A stretch of 64,000 bases of DNA from Hofstenia miamia (lineage: Eukaryota; Xenacoelomorpha; Acoela; Hofsteniidae): contig CABFPE010000339.1 in NCBI GenBank assembly GCA_900660155.1, positions 694,145 to 758,144 on the forward strand, given 5' to 3'. A program made the position numbers and the translations under genes. Positions 36,000 to 47,365 of this stretch are shown here, in pieces (positions within the stretch are counted from its first letter, which is position 1; every line of letters starts with the position of its first letter). The notes under the pieces were generated by a model that was not told where the DNA came from, searched no databases, and saw nothing but the letters and a program-made list of their open reading frames with translations.

Positions 36000-36960
36000 T
36001 ATTATTATATTTTTTATTATTATTCTATTTGCAATATATTGCAATATATTATTAATTTATTTGCAATATATGTAAATGAAATTATTAAACATGTAAACCA
36101 TAGTGAAAATTATCAATTTGCTGATGACACATTTCTTATAAATACAGATAATGATGCATTTAGGGCTACAAAAAATTTGCAAAGTGATATTAAAAATCTT
36201 TCTAGATATTTCACATCCAATCAATTATAAATTAATATTGAAAAAACTCAATTCATTATATTTTCCCCCAATGCTGTAAAAGAAATAACAAACAAAATTG
36301 AATTAATTGTAAACATTGTGTTCTGACAAAACAAAGTGATTATGTTACATATTTAGGTGTTGATATTGACAAAGATTTAAAATTCGATAAATTTCTCTTA
36401 AAAAAATACATAAAATGGCTTCTGGCGTTAGATACTTACACCACCTCAGAAATTTAGGGCCAGATTATCACATTCAGCTATTGAATGCATTTTGCTAATC
36501 GCAACTACATTATTGTTCATTTTTATTTATTAATTTTAATACAAAAAGCGGCTATTTATTATCAAAAACTTTTAATTGGTCATTAAAAACATTAAATTTT
36601 GCACGTAAGCATGATCATGTTAGTGAATACAGACGAAAGTATAATATATTATCCCCGCTATATCAAGTACAATTCCATGCAGTTTCAATTTTATTCAAGT
36701 ATAAATATGGACGACAAATAATTTCTTTTCTTGATAATTACTTAAAAGTAAATCTTCGATCACATAAGTTTATTTATAGCAGGATTTCCTATCCTAGTTT
36801 TCACTGAGCAGCCTTTAATATTTGGAATAATTTAGAAAATGAGATAGGAATGTAAAAAATTACAAAAAATGTAGAAAAAAATTAAAAATCGTACCTTTGC
36901 ATCAAAAAATACAATCGGAGACACAAACATTTACTGATTTTTTATTCTATATATATATTA
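36000..36960 (+). mobile_element. CR1/Jockey-group LINE remnant, RT motif C to C terminus
   Basis: Second, more decayed LINE fragment on the plus strand. The readable part begins with a motif-B/C-like segment (FAIYVNEIIKHV) and the catalytic YQFADDTFLI near 36110, then the thumb region. Other frames give YLHHLRNLGPDYHIQLLNAF (about 36435-36495) and a C-terminal block with RKHDHVSEYRRKYNILSP and FLDNYLKVNLRSHKF (about 36600-36770), as expected for a CR1/Jockey-like ORF2. Several frameshifts and stops separate these blocks. The fragment lies back to back with the minus-strand LINE at 33.7-35.9 kb; both are truncated at their 5' sides within about 130 bp of each other. It fades out in AT-rich sequence and a short TA run near 36960. 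Confidence 0.7.
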
Positions 36961-37611
36961 TTATTATTTTGTAAATACATGTATTTGTAGTTTTCTTTAT
37001 TGTTATTTATTTATAGCAATAAATTTGCCTTTGACTCTATTTATTGATTCAGGACTTTTCAAAATGGATAGGGTGTGGTGGAGATTTGAAGTCTTAGTTG
37101 ATGGATGAAGAGTTTATTTTTATTATTATCATAAAATGTTATCGTATTCATTGATTTGTCGAGAGTATAAATATTAGAATAAATGTTTGCTTGCTCAACC
37201 ATCTTAATAGATTGCATAAAAGTTGAAGTTGAAGATTCAGTGTTCCTGACAAACATAAAGTGCTTAATGAATCGACATCAACGCTAGATAAAGCGAGAGC
37301 ATCGTGAAATATATTACTTTCGGCCATTTTGAGTCATTTTGGATGTGAGGCAAGGACCTTTCCTTATGCTTGCGGTTACAGTTAGGGTTAGAGTAGCAGA
37401 TATATGTTAGTAATTCGAGAAATTAAGGGATGCTGTCTATAATATAAATGCCAAATGTGTTCTCAAGTAGAAAATGCATATAAGTTAGATCAAAGAAAAG
37501 TTTTGCTTAAGCTTTTTATATTCAATTGTAAAAATGCGTATATAGTTTCCTTCAACATATAGAGCATTTTTAATTTATAACTATATTTATACAGTACTAT
37601 TATTGTTCAGT

Positions 37612-38454
37612 GTGGGAAGCGGGCCAACCCGGACTGAACAGCGGATTGTATCAAAAATTAAACGGGTCGGGTTCGGATCACTCTTAAATGAGTAGGTTAA
37701 GGTCTGGATCATTTATAATCGTTAGAATAGAAGATATCTAGTAAATAAACGGAACTTTTAAGAAGTCAAACACTTGAATATTCGAATTCTTAAAGATTTT
37801 AATTATTTGTGTATTTTATATTGATTTTGTATTGTTTTTATTGATACTTTTATGTTAAAACCATGGTTATTCTCACTAATGAATTAAGTAACCTCAATTT
37901 TATCCAAGATGTCACATAATCCAGGAATCATTAGATGCAAAAGTTATGTAATTATGTATAATAGAAATTACATGTAAGAAAACAATTTAGTAATCTCTAA
38001 TTTACTAATAAAAAATTCCCATAGAACAAACACTAAGTTTCATTTTAATTAGAATGAGTTCTGTCAGAAATGATTTGGTTTCAATTCGATTTTATGACTC
38101 AATAACATCTATTCATTGTTTATGTATGATAATGCCGGTTTTAATAAATACTCTATCTTCGCAAAAAATATTCAATTCAGATGTTCAATCAGAGGGATGA
38201 ATGGGTCAACCATGCACGACCAAAATCGCCATTCGTGTTGTTGCGCAATATACTAATAATCTTTCCTTGATAGGATCGGGTACGGGTCAGAGTTTGTGGG
38301 ATCGAGTTGGTTCACATGTCATTGTTAGACAAGCGATTCCGTTGCTATTATTGTTAGACAGGCCGGGTAGGGTCGTCGGTTAAAAAATTGATCAATTTAC
38401 AAACTTGACTTTAACAATAAACGCGTAATACAAATATTTTTTAAATTCAATATC

Positions 38455-38501
<47 letters not shown>

Positions 38502-39103
38502 AATATATGACCAAATGTATACATGCTTACATCCGCTTAAGCAATTGCTTAACAGAATAGCACATGATTAAGGATGATTCGAAGATATTTCGGCCTAAAC
38601 AAAATGGTCGAGTTGCCGACCTTAATATTTTTGATTTTTGGTAGAACAAATTTATGTTTCAAAATACAGTTATTAATAAGAGTGTTTATAACTGGTTAAA
38701 TTTAAAATTGACATTCCTATGGCGAGATAACTAATAAAATTGCCAAAACTGTGATTCCAAATAAGGGTCGACGGTGTACAGAAATGAAACCGAAAATCGA
38801 GGAAAAGGTTTTTTAAAATTCGGTAATTCAAACTTAAAGCTGCTTTGAAATCACATACGAGTAATCGTAATGAATAAATCAGCGTTGTGATGCAACACTA
38901 TAACCTAAAACGCTTCAGCCTACAGGCTTTAAGGCGTCTGCTCTCATTCAGGTAAATAGAACGTCAAATTCATATAATAATGCGTTTGTAAGTGATTAAT
39001 TGCTTAATAAACTCTCTTTGTTGAGATCTTTTTTTGGAAACGAAACCTAGGTTTTTAGACAAAACCCGAACCGAGCTCAAATTTTTAAAACTGTTGACCT
39101 CTA
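37612..39103. mobile_element. Probable hAT-like element(s), boundaries incomplete
   Basis: GGGTCGGGTTCGGATC-type words occur at 37665-37685, more at 38275-38385 (GGATCGGGTACGGGTC, GGCCGGGTAGGGTCG), and the inverted form AAAACCCGAACCGAGC at 39061. The right side ends CTGTTGACCTCTA at 39103, i.e. TAGAGGTCAACAG reversed, which resembles the TAGAGGTGGG end of the element at 14703. Inverted GC-rich subterminal words and this end suggest a hAT-like element. I could not find the matching left end or an 8-bp duplication, so the start is a guess. Confidence 0.35.
38458..38498. repeat. TA microsatellite
   Basis: Uninterrupted TA run within the partial hAT-like region 37.6-39.1 kb. Confidence 0.95.
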
Positions 39104-41615
39104 ATTCCAACTATGCAACACTCCTTTAAAATTTAACATCATTCTTTGCTGCCAATAGATAAAACGACACTTCTCATAATGATTGGCACATAAATTTTTA
39201 AAAATTTTTTTCGAAAAGGAAAAAGATGTACTGCCGCCAAGATTTGGATGAAATTAAGAAAATGACAATATGCAAAGTTTTTGCGGAATTGCTTTGTAAA
39301 CTAAGAAGGAAATTACTAAAAAGATTATCCCCAGTATATTCCTTGTATCGTCTGCAATCCTTATTATATTTGGTATTTGCTCTTTTATACAGATAACATA
39401 GTCTATGAATTGCACTCAAATTGAAACTCATATAGAAATTTTATTAAATCATAAAAAACGTTATTTGTTCTCATATTTGCATACAACGATTTAATTGAGA
39501 GATTTCATATGACACAAAAACTTTTGCTTTGAACAGAGGCACTTCCAATTTATGTAGGGCCTTTCTAGTATTTCCCACATAATTCATAGTATTGTCTTGA
39601 CTCAAAAAACCTAATGATACATTTTCAGGTTAGCAGATTTATAAGAGAGGGCTTTAAAAACTTACTATAAAATAAGTGTGATGACTTTTGCTATTAAATA
39701 AAAACGTTTATTTGGAATTTTTTATTACCAAACAAAAGGAAATTAATTTTTCAGTGTTGCAGTTCCTAGACATACTGATTAAAATATATTTGTATCTATT
39801 TTTTTTAGCTTGAAACGATTTTGTAAGCAATTATATTTACAAGTTTCATTTTATGCTTAATCTAAAGATACACAATAGCAAACAAAACATTATTTAATTA
39901 AATAGTCTATAAATTTGCCAATGATTTTTATAAAAACAATAAAATAAATAAATAGTCTAACTTTTAGAAGTAATTCACTTTTTGTGCAATACACCCAGAA
40001 AGCCGCTACTAGAAAATGACATGAACCAGAAACAAAGACAAGTCTAGGCATAAGTAGTATTTACGCAAAATCCATTAATTCGCTAATTTGAAGTTTTTAA
40101 AAGGTTTTTCTATTTTTAATGTACATGTAATTTTACTAAAAATCCTCGTCTGAATTGCGACTACAAAACTGATAAAGCACTGGAAATAATTAATCATACA
40201 CACCAACCATCTTTCTTAAACTTCTGCAACAAAAATAATACTAAACCATATCCCAATATATTTATATAGGAAAGGAAAATTTAAACTTCGTACATGATAG
40301 AAAACATTTTGGCCTTTCTGGGAACAGTTCAGACCAGATTCTGAGAAGTCTCTTTCAATTTACTTATGTAAATTGACAAGAATTTTAGTAATTAAGAAGG
40401 GTTGCTTGCGTAAAGCGACAATCCTTGGTAAAGGGAAACACGAATAGTTTCATTAGTTTTGTCAATAATTAGGCCTACATTTCTAAATTGGAGGGGGGCG
40501 ATAGGAAAAGCTTATAAAATGTGATATGTATGACACGTTTGTCGAATTAAGATTACCATAATGCGGCTGCAACACAATTGAATATATATTATTGATGCAA
40601 AAAGTGGATATACATGTATTAATTTACCCCATAAACTATTCCAATGAAATTCACTGTATTGCGTTTGTGAGCCTCTAAGAAACACAAGACAGAGTGTGTG
40701 GAAAAATATGCTGCGCCTGATAAGCTTCTCCCTAAAAATTTGCTTAAGTCTACTAATGAGCGACTTAATATTAAGTCAAGGTTACGCTAAGCTGATATTT
40801 TGTCTACCCTAGTAAATAAATTTGGAAGCTTAATGGACATTAGATCCATTGTAAAATATTAAATTGGATAATATGTTGGATAATTTTTAGAAACTTGCGA
40901 AAACCTTTGATAAAAACTTGGAAAGTTGGAGCATTACTTGCCAAATTTGTGGAATGTCTACCAAATATTTGGCAAATAATTGCAAAATCCTTGGAATCGA
41001 TTTGCAAATTTAATCCAAAAAAAATTTGGCACTAACTTGGTATTTTCTTGCCACATTTTCCAACTATTTTACTAACGAATGCTTAATGATATTCACAGAA
41101 GCAGTTTTAAAAATCTGTCAGAACGCATACTTCATGATAAGGAGGTTGTTTTGAATGTTATCAGCAAAATTAAAGTTGGTGACGTGCAAATCTACGATTT
41201 GTTTAGAGCTAGAAGTCAAGTGATAACTTCACTCAGCCTATTATTTATTAATCCTGGCAATCAGTGATTGAAAAGTTGAAATCTGGCGAGAGAATCTAAG
41301 CTGCGTTTACATTAGCTCGCTACGGCCAGCACTTTTGCAGACTTTGCAAAGTGTATACATCATCGCGATACAGATTTGGGACGAGGAGGTGTTGTTAGTT
41401 CCACCCTTTGCGGAATGTAACGAAATAGTGGAGTGATGATGCGCTAATCGTCTGAAAATTGCCCCACACTGATTTTTTCTTCATTGCCACGCTATGGGTT
41501 TGGGTCGTTCATAACGTTCACACTTCTTCAAAAATTCTTTTGTTATGGCAGTATTCATCTTATTAGAAAACAATAAAATTCAACTGCTTAATCGACAGAA
41601 ACAATTGCATTTAGC
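39104..41615. other. AT-rich non-coding stretch
   Basis: A 62-codon frame at 41079-41267 has ordinary amino-acid composition but no recognisable motif; nothing else was seen. Confidence 0.5.
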
Positions 41616-41855
41616 GTAATTCGGGGCAAAACGACACAGCGGGGAAGATGTGACACTTTCAGAAGAGGATCTCTGCGATGGAGCGCAGGTTGGTAAAATC
41701 ATTTCTAAAAACCGTAATCACTCTTACTTGACATAATTAAATCAATTTTTGAGTATTAGCATGCCTTATTGTTTCGAATTATAGAAATCTTTCTTGGTAA
41801 GTATGTCCATTAATTAAAAATGGTAGATGCGAAAATTAACAGATAACAACGGTTT

Positions 41856-41874
41856 GAGGTACTTTTCGTACCCC
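41856..41874. repeat. Short palindrome GAGGTAC..GTACCCC
   Basis: GAGGTACTTTTCGTACCCC folds into a small hairpin. Related copies lie at 42034-42052 and, inverted, at 43142-43157. Adjacent bases (ACGGTTTG before) are shared as well. Confidence 0.5.
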
Positions 41875-42033
41875 AGAGCTTTTAATTCTTCAACAGTTTA
41901 GAAAGATTTATATGAAACTTATTGATATTTATTGATTTTTCATGAAAATCATAGAAATACTTTATTTTAAAGTTTCAACATAATTTGAGCACAACGACCT
42001 GAAATATTGTTGTATACTACGTAGAGACAGTTT

Positions 42034-42052
42034 GGGGTACTTTTTGTATCCC
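42034..42052. repeat. Short palindrome, second copy
   Basis: GGGGTACTTTTTGTATCCC, preceded by TACTACGTAGAGACAGTTT. The inverted copy at 43142-43176 shares this extended context (TACTACGTGGACACGGTTT when reversed), giving about 35 matching bases. Confidence 0.5.
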
Positions 42053-43163
42053 AGACATTCTGACTAAATAGATTGACTCTTCCATCTTGAAAAATGTAAT
42101 TTGCTACACAATATTTTATAGTTAAATTATATAAACAGATAGCCTTGTCTAAGAATGTATTCTAGAATGACTGACTTCACAGCCTTCTATATAGTAGGCC
42201 TTGATAATCAACAAATATTTTCAACAAAATTGAAACCTTTTTGAAGACAGATGCAACGCCTAATGGTAGAGCCCTTTTCAATGGTAATGCTAATCATGCA
42301 ATATCTAAACCCACATTATATCTACTGATGCTCCAAAATGAATGAAAATATTGGCATATTTTTTCAAAAAACACCTTTGCAAAAGTTGTTGTAAACGGAT
42401 GTTCAACAATAATACGACCTTTTTGAAAAAGAAGTAGGCCTAGCATTTTTGCATTTTACGATAACATATTTGATATTACGAAATTGATACATGTATATCA
42501 GATAGAAAGGAATTAATGAGACAAATTTAGCATGAAGGTTCTTCTTTGCAATTATGGATAGGATGTGGTCTGGAATGTTTTTCATTTCAATGGCTAGATC
42601 CGGCAAAATTATGCTCAAATAACTAGATACGATTAATATAATGAGGTAAGGATTTAAAACAGAGTTATTGGTAGGTATAATCATTAAATTTAGCATTCCA
42701 CTGCAAAGTGTACTTTGGGGGAAACTCTTTGTATAGAGGGTATAGAAATTTTTTTATAGATCCTTAAGGCCATAGTCGGTTGCATACTTATTTGTATAAA
42801 ACATTATGTAGGAGGTTTCGAAAAATGAATTCTAAAATATGATTTCACTCCTTCATAGCATCCAAGAACGACTAGAGTTTGCCATCATTATCAGAACCAT
42901 AACATATGAAAACAGGCAATACTTTGATCTTTACAATTAGTACTCAAACGATTTTTTTAGCAAAAAGTTAGGATTCTAAAGTGTCTTCATGACTTTTTAA
43001 TGGAGCTTTATAGTTTTTTATGATTCGATTTCAGGAGGATTGGTTAAAAGATAAATCTGGCGGAGCTTTTTTTGTACTTTAAATTACTTAGAAAATTCAA
43101 GAAAATCCTTAAAATTTTCTATGCCCAAGCTGTAGAGGTANGTACAAAAAGTACCCCAAACCG

Positions 43164-43571
43164 TGTCCACGTAGTAAAAATGTAAACCGCTTCTAACTGT
43201 TAAAAAACAAAACTTGAAAATAACAAAATTCAGAAAATACTTTAACTCTGTCAAAGATAATTCATCATTAGACGTCGTTGTTCTTCCCTGATTCGACTAT
43301 TCCTGTGCTGCACTAAGAATAGAGAGTTGTCAAGGTAAGTAGTTGAGTTTATTATACCAAGTGAATCTGGGAAAAATGAGATAGCTAAAAGTCCAACCCA
43401 TGTACCTTGTCTTTTTGCTAAATATATGAAACATTATGCACCTGATACCTGTCAAAAGCCCTAGGAATAAGTGTGAGAAGTGTATGTTACTAAACTGTAT
43501 TATATCTTGATCTTGTTTTGCTTATGATTGAATATTATTTTTAATTGTGTGTGTCTCATTGGCCACCTATG
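43164..43571. repeat. 408-bp exact duplicate, copy 1
   Basis: By eye identical to 44584-44991, offset 1420 bp. It begins TGTCCACGTAG, ends GGCCACCTATG and has no coding content. See the companion copy for why this may be an assembly artefact. Confidence 0.9.
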
Positions 43572-44583
43572 CTGACTGATGTTTGTTTTTTTCAAATCAG
43601 AAAAATGTATATGGTTCACATGAGGATTGTTGCACATTTACTTCACTTGATGTTTGGGTATGTGATCTTTGCAAGCTAGGTTGATTTACAGTATTTTTTA
43701 TAAAATACAAGTTTTAGATAGTAATTTGTTTGCTGCTGTATGAAGAAACCTCTTGCAGAGATCACATGTTCATGATGCATATATATATATGCATTGTATG
43801 TTTGATAGGCTATAACTCTTCTTTTTATAAGAGTTACTTACTTTTTTGATGTTTTATATTACACTTTTCTTCTTGTAAGGATCATTCAAATTTTTTGTTT
43901 GGTAGAAAATAACAAAATTATACTTATTTCTAATTTCTATGTTTAGCTTAATTTTGGAAATAGGGCTTATAAAAGAGATTGTTTTAAATTTGTTACATAA
44001 CTCCATTGATTTTTATTCATTTTAGACTGATTTCTGTGGTTTTATTTCATTTTAAGTCAATTTTATGGCACCCTACTTTATTAAAATTAGGCTGTCTCAT
44101 TTTGCCCCAGTTGCTGGGAAAGATGGGACATTTGAGTAGCTTACTTCTTGATGGTCTAGGGTATCTTTTTAACATTATAATCGTATTTAATCAGTTTTTA
44201 ATTCATAGTTCTGTTTGTACTCTTACATATTTGAGTGAACAGTTCTTCTTGATATCATTTCAAAGTAGACTCATATTTCACTTCAAACCCTTAAGTGTCT
44301 CGTTTTTCCCCGAATTACCCTACTGTTATTTTCTTTTATTTTACATCAGAGAAGGAATTTTTGCAGATTTTTGTGAGCTGCCCTGCCCCACAGACTTTTC
44401 TACCTGCACCATTTCCACCTACCGAAATCTGCCAACGCTTTAATCCACCCAAAAATTTCTGCTCCAACAACTACTTGCGGTATATTATTACCAAATATTT
44501 GTTCTATTGAAATTTTCATAGCACTACACCACACCACAGCGGTAATATATTTTAAACTCTTACTTCCTAGAAGATACAGAATN

Positions 44584-44991
44584 TGTCCACGTAGTAAAAA
44601 TGTAAACCGCTTCTAACTGTTAAAAAACAAAACTTGAAAATAACAAAATTCAGAAAATACTTTAACTCTGTCAAAGATAATTCATCATTAGACGTCGTTG
44701 TTCTTCCCTGATTCGACTATTCCTGTGCTGCACTAAGAATAGAGAGTTGTCAAGGTAAGTAGTTGAGTTTATTATACCAAGTGAATCTGGGAAAAATGAG
44801 ATAGCTAAAAGTCCAACCCATGTACCTTGTCTTTTTGCTAAATATATGAAACATTATGCACCTGATACCTGTCAAAAGCCCTAGGAATAAGTGTGAGAAG
44901 TGTATGTTACTAAACTGTATTATATCTTGATCTTGTTTTGCTTATGATTGAATATTATTTTTAATTGTGTGTGTCTCATTGGCCACCTATG
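44584..44991. repeat. 408-bp exact duplicate, copy 2, ending at a gap
   Basis: It starts directly after a single N (44583) and stops exactly where the 1000-N gap begins. Perfect identity over 408 bp, in a region where every other repeat is diverged, favours a false duplication at contig ends over biology. Confidence 0.9.
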
Positions 44992-45991
44992 NNNNNNNNN
45001 NNNNNNNNNNNNNNNNNNNNNNNNNNNNNNNNNNNNNNNNNNNNNNNNNNNNNNNNNNNNNNNNNNNNNNNNNNNNNNNNNNNNNNNNNNNNNNNNNNNN
45101 NNNNNNNNNNNNNNNNNNNNNNNNNNNNNNNNNNNNNNNNNNNNNNNNNNNNNNNNNNNNNNNNNNNNNNNNNNNNNNNNNNNNNNNNNNNNNNNNNNNN
45201 NNNNNNNNNNNNNNNNNNNNNNNNNNNNNNNNNNNNNNNNNNNNNNNNNNNNNNNNNNNNNNNNNNNNNNNNNNNNNNNNNNNNNNNNNNNNNNNNNNNN
45301 NNNNNNNNNNNNNNNNNNNNNNNNNNNNNNNNNNNNNNNNNNNNNNNNNNNNNNNNNNNNNNNNNNNNNNNNNNNNNNNNNNNNNNNNNNNNNNNNNNNN
45401 NNNNNNNNNNNNNNNNNNNNNNNNNNNNNNNNNNNNNNNNNNNNNNNNNNNNNNNNNNNNNNNNNNNNNNNNNNNNNNNNNNNNNNNNNNNNNNNNNNNN
45501 NNNNNNNNNNNNNNNNNNNNNNNNNNNNNNNNNNNNNNNNNNNNNNNNNNNNNNNNNNNNNNNNNNNNNNNNNNNNNNNNNNNNNNNNNNNNNNNNNNNN
45601 NNNNNNNNNNNNNNNNNNNNNNNNNNNNNNNNNNNNNNNNNNNNNNNNNNNNNNNNNNNNNNNNNNNNNNNNNNNNNNNNNNNNNNNNNNNNNNNNNNNN
45701 NNNNNNNNNNNNNNNNNNNNNNNNNNNNNNNNNNNNNNNNNNNNNNNNNNNNNNNNNNNNNNNNNNNNNNNNNNNNNNNNNNNNNNNNNNNNNNNNNNNN
45801 NNNNNNNNNNNNNNNNNNNNNNNNNNNNNNNNNNNNNNNNNNNNNNNNNNNNNNNNNNNNNNNNNNNNNNNNNNNNNNNNNNNNNNNNNNNNNNNNNNNN
45901 NNNNNNNNNNNNNNNNNNNNNNNNNNNNNNNNNNNNNNNNNNNNNNNNNNNNNNNNNNNNNNNNNNNNNNNNNNNNNNNNNNNNNNNNNNN
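44992..45991. other. 1000-N assembly gap
   Basis: Exactly 1000 N, probably a default size. The left edge is the second 408-bp duplicate, the right edge a TA run (45992-46018). It ends about 155 bp beyond the KCTD-like stop codon, so 3' untranslated sequence may lie in it. Confidence 0.95.
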
Positions 45992-46146
45992 TATATATAT
46001 ATATATATATATATATAATTTGCGTTATCTAAATAAAATATTAATGATTAATACTTCTTATGTAGCTAATAAAAATAGTTCGCACTATCGGAATGAACGC
46101 TAATATCTTTTAAATCATTTGGATTATATAACTATAGACTAAGAGC

Positions 46147-47265
46147 TCAAGGTAAACCTTGCATTGAAAAGTCAAACATTACATGATTTTGACGACCAAA
46201 ATTTTGTAGATAAGCTTGTAATACTAGAGATGAAAAGTTATTTGTGTCCACGCAGAATTCTATGTCAAAAACGCAATTGGATACACGGTGTTCTATTGAA
46301 ATAGAGTACACTCTAAACCACTGTTTTATTATTCGCGCCCATTTTTCTTCTGTTTCACGGGCGCCATCGTCTTTCCAGTTATAGTCTCCATCCCTTATTT
46401 GACTTTTGAGATACCGTTGAATTCCTCTTCGCTTACATGTGCATCCAAGAGAATCGTTCAGCCACGCTTTGACAATGAAACGAGTGAATTTGGGTGGGTC
46501 GACTATATATTGCACATTATGTATTTGAGGCTTTCGATAGGGCCTCACAGAATGTGATGCAGAAGGAAAACGTATTATTTCAGTATCATTAAGAAGTCTG
46601 GATACAGGCTTATAGGCGCCGCTTGCTAAGCGTGCTTCCGCCATTTGCATTTCTCTTTCGTAATTCGTCATATCTTTCAGCTGCCTTTTGGGACTTGTTC
46701 CTAAATTTTCATATCTAATAGTGGATTTACTAATTTGAGTACTTGTTGAAAACAGAGAATCAGTGTCATGTTCGAAAAAACTGCATTCATTTCCAATTGA
46801 TAAGTTATTATCACCACGCTTGTGTTCTTGATTTGGTAGGTATGTCCATGAAGGTTCTAGTTTATTTTCTATATAATTTTTTAAGGCAGGAATTCTGTAA
46901 TATTTTGCTTCTTTAAGAATTCTATCATATGAAACATCCTTAGAGGCGGCAACATGACCGTTCCTTAAAAACTCAATAACTTTTTGAAATACTTTCGGAT
47001 CACGATTGATGTAAACTTCACTGTCCAATTGCTTTTCCAGGATAGAATCAAAACGACTATGTTCTCCTGCCATTGCTAAATCGCTTACACTTACATTAAA
47101 TAGTTTTCCTCCAACATTTAAAGCAACTGAGTCATCTGCGGTGTTCATTGCAGTGTCTTTATCCATTAGTGACAGATCAGAAACATCATCTTTCAGATTC
47201 ATTATGTGGCGAAGTGAGTTGCATCGTTTCTCCAGCTCCCCCAATTTTACTTCGACTTCGCTCAT
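46147..47265 (-). CDS. KCTD-like BTB/T1-domain protein, single exon
   Basis: This is the only convincing host gene in the window. The frame runs from an ATG at 47265 to a TGA at 46147-46149 and gives 372 residues. Residues about 47-137 form a BTB/T1 (potassium-channel tetramerisation) domain: it opens with VALNVGGKLFNVSVSDL, has the INRDPKVFQKVIEFLRNG strand-turn-helix and ends with AKYYRIPALKNYIENKLE. In KCTD and related proteins this fold makes oligomers and often recruits Cullin-3; whether this protein does so is inference. A short charged helix, possibly coiled coil, precedes it. Residues about 140-250 look disordered and polar. Residues about 251-372 look folded, with GCTCKRRGIQRYL and a Trp-rich centre; I do not recognise this region. 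The frame stays open upstream to a stop at 47365-47367 but has no earlier ATG, so I chose 47265. AG dinucleotides near 47295-47325 would allow a 5' exon spliced in. No AATAAA is visible before the gap at 45991. Confidence 0.85.
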   Translation of the reverse strand: MSEVEVKLGELEKRCNSLRHIMNLKDDVSDLSLMDKDTAMNTADDSVALNVGGKLFNVSVSDLAMAGEHSRFDSILEKQLDSEVYINRDPKVFQKVIEFLRNGHVAASKDVSYDRILKEAKYYRIPALKNYIENKLEPSWTYLPNQEHKRGDNNLSIGNECSFFEHDTDSLFSTSTQISKSTIRYENLGTSPKRQLKDMTNYEREMQMAEARLASGAYKPVSRLLNDTEIIRFPSASHSVRPYRKPQIHNVQYIVDPPKFTRFIVKAWLNDSLGCTCKRRGIQRYLKSQIRDGDYNWKDDGARETEEKWARIIKQWFRVYSISIEHRVSNCVFDIEFCVDTNNFSSLVLQAYLQNFGRQNHVMFDFSMQGLP

Positions 47266-47365
47266 TATTTCAAAAGCATTTAGTTGTGTCTCGGTGTCGG
47301 TGGGCCTGTAGGCCGAATTCTTGTTTGTTATAAAACGTGAATTTGATGCCAAATACGATGCGTTT

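Larger units (their letters stand above)
41616..44318. repeat. Inverted GGGGCAAAACGA motifs, possible element bounds
   Basis: GTAATTCGGGGCAAAACGAC at 41616 recurs inverted at 44295-44318 (reverse complement GTAATTCGGGGAAAAACGAG). A shorter inverted match, GCTGTCTCATTTTGCCCC, is at 44091-44108. Between them lie three copies of a GGGGTAC-TTTTT-GTACCCC palindrome and one of the 408-bp duplicates. No gene is seen inside. It may be a non-autonomous transposon or unrelated copies of a dispersed motif. Confidence 0.3.

Noticed and set aside
41079-41267. 62-codon plus-strand frame
   Set aside because: A normal-looking amino-acid mix, but too short and without recognisable motifs; left unassigned.
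44006-44443. 145-codon plus-strand frame rich in Phe, Leu and Ile
   Set aside because: It overlaps the inverted GGGGCAAAACGA-type motifs, its composition mirrors T-rich DNA, and it shows no domain.
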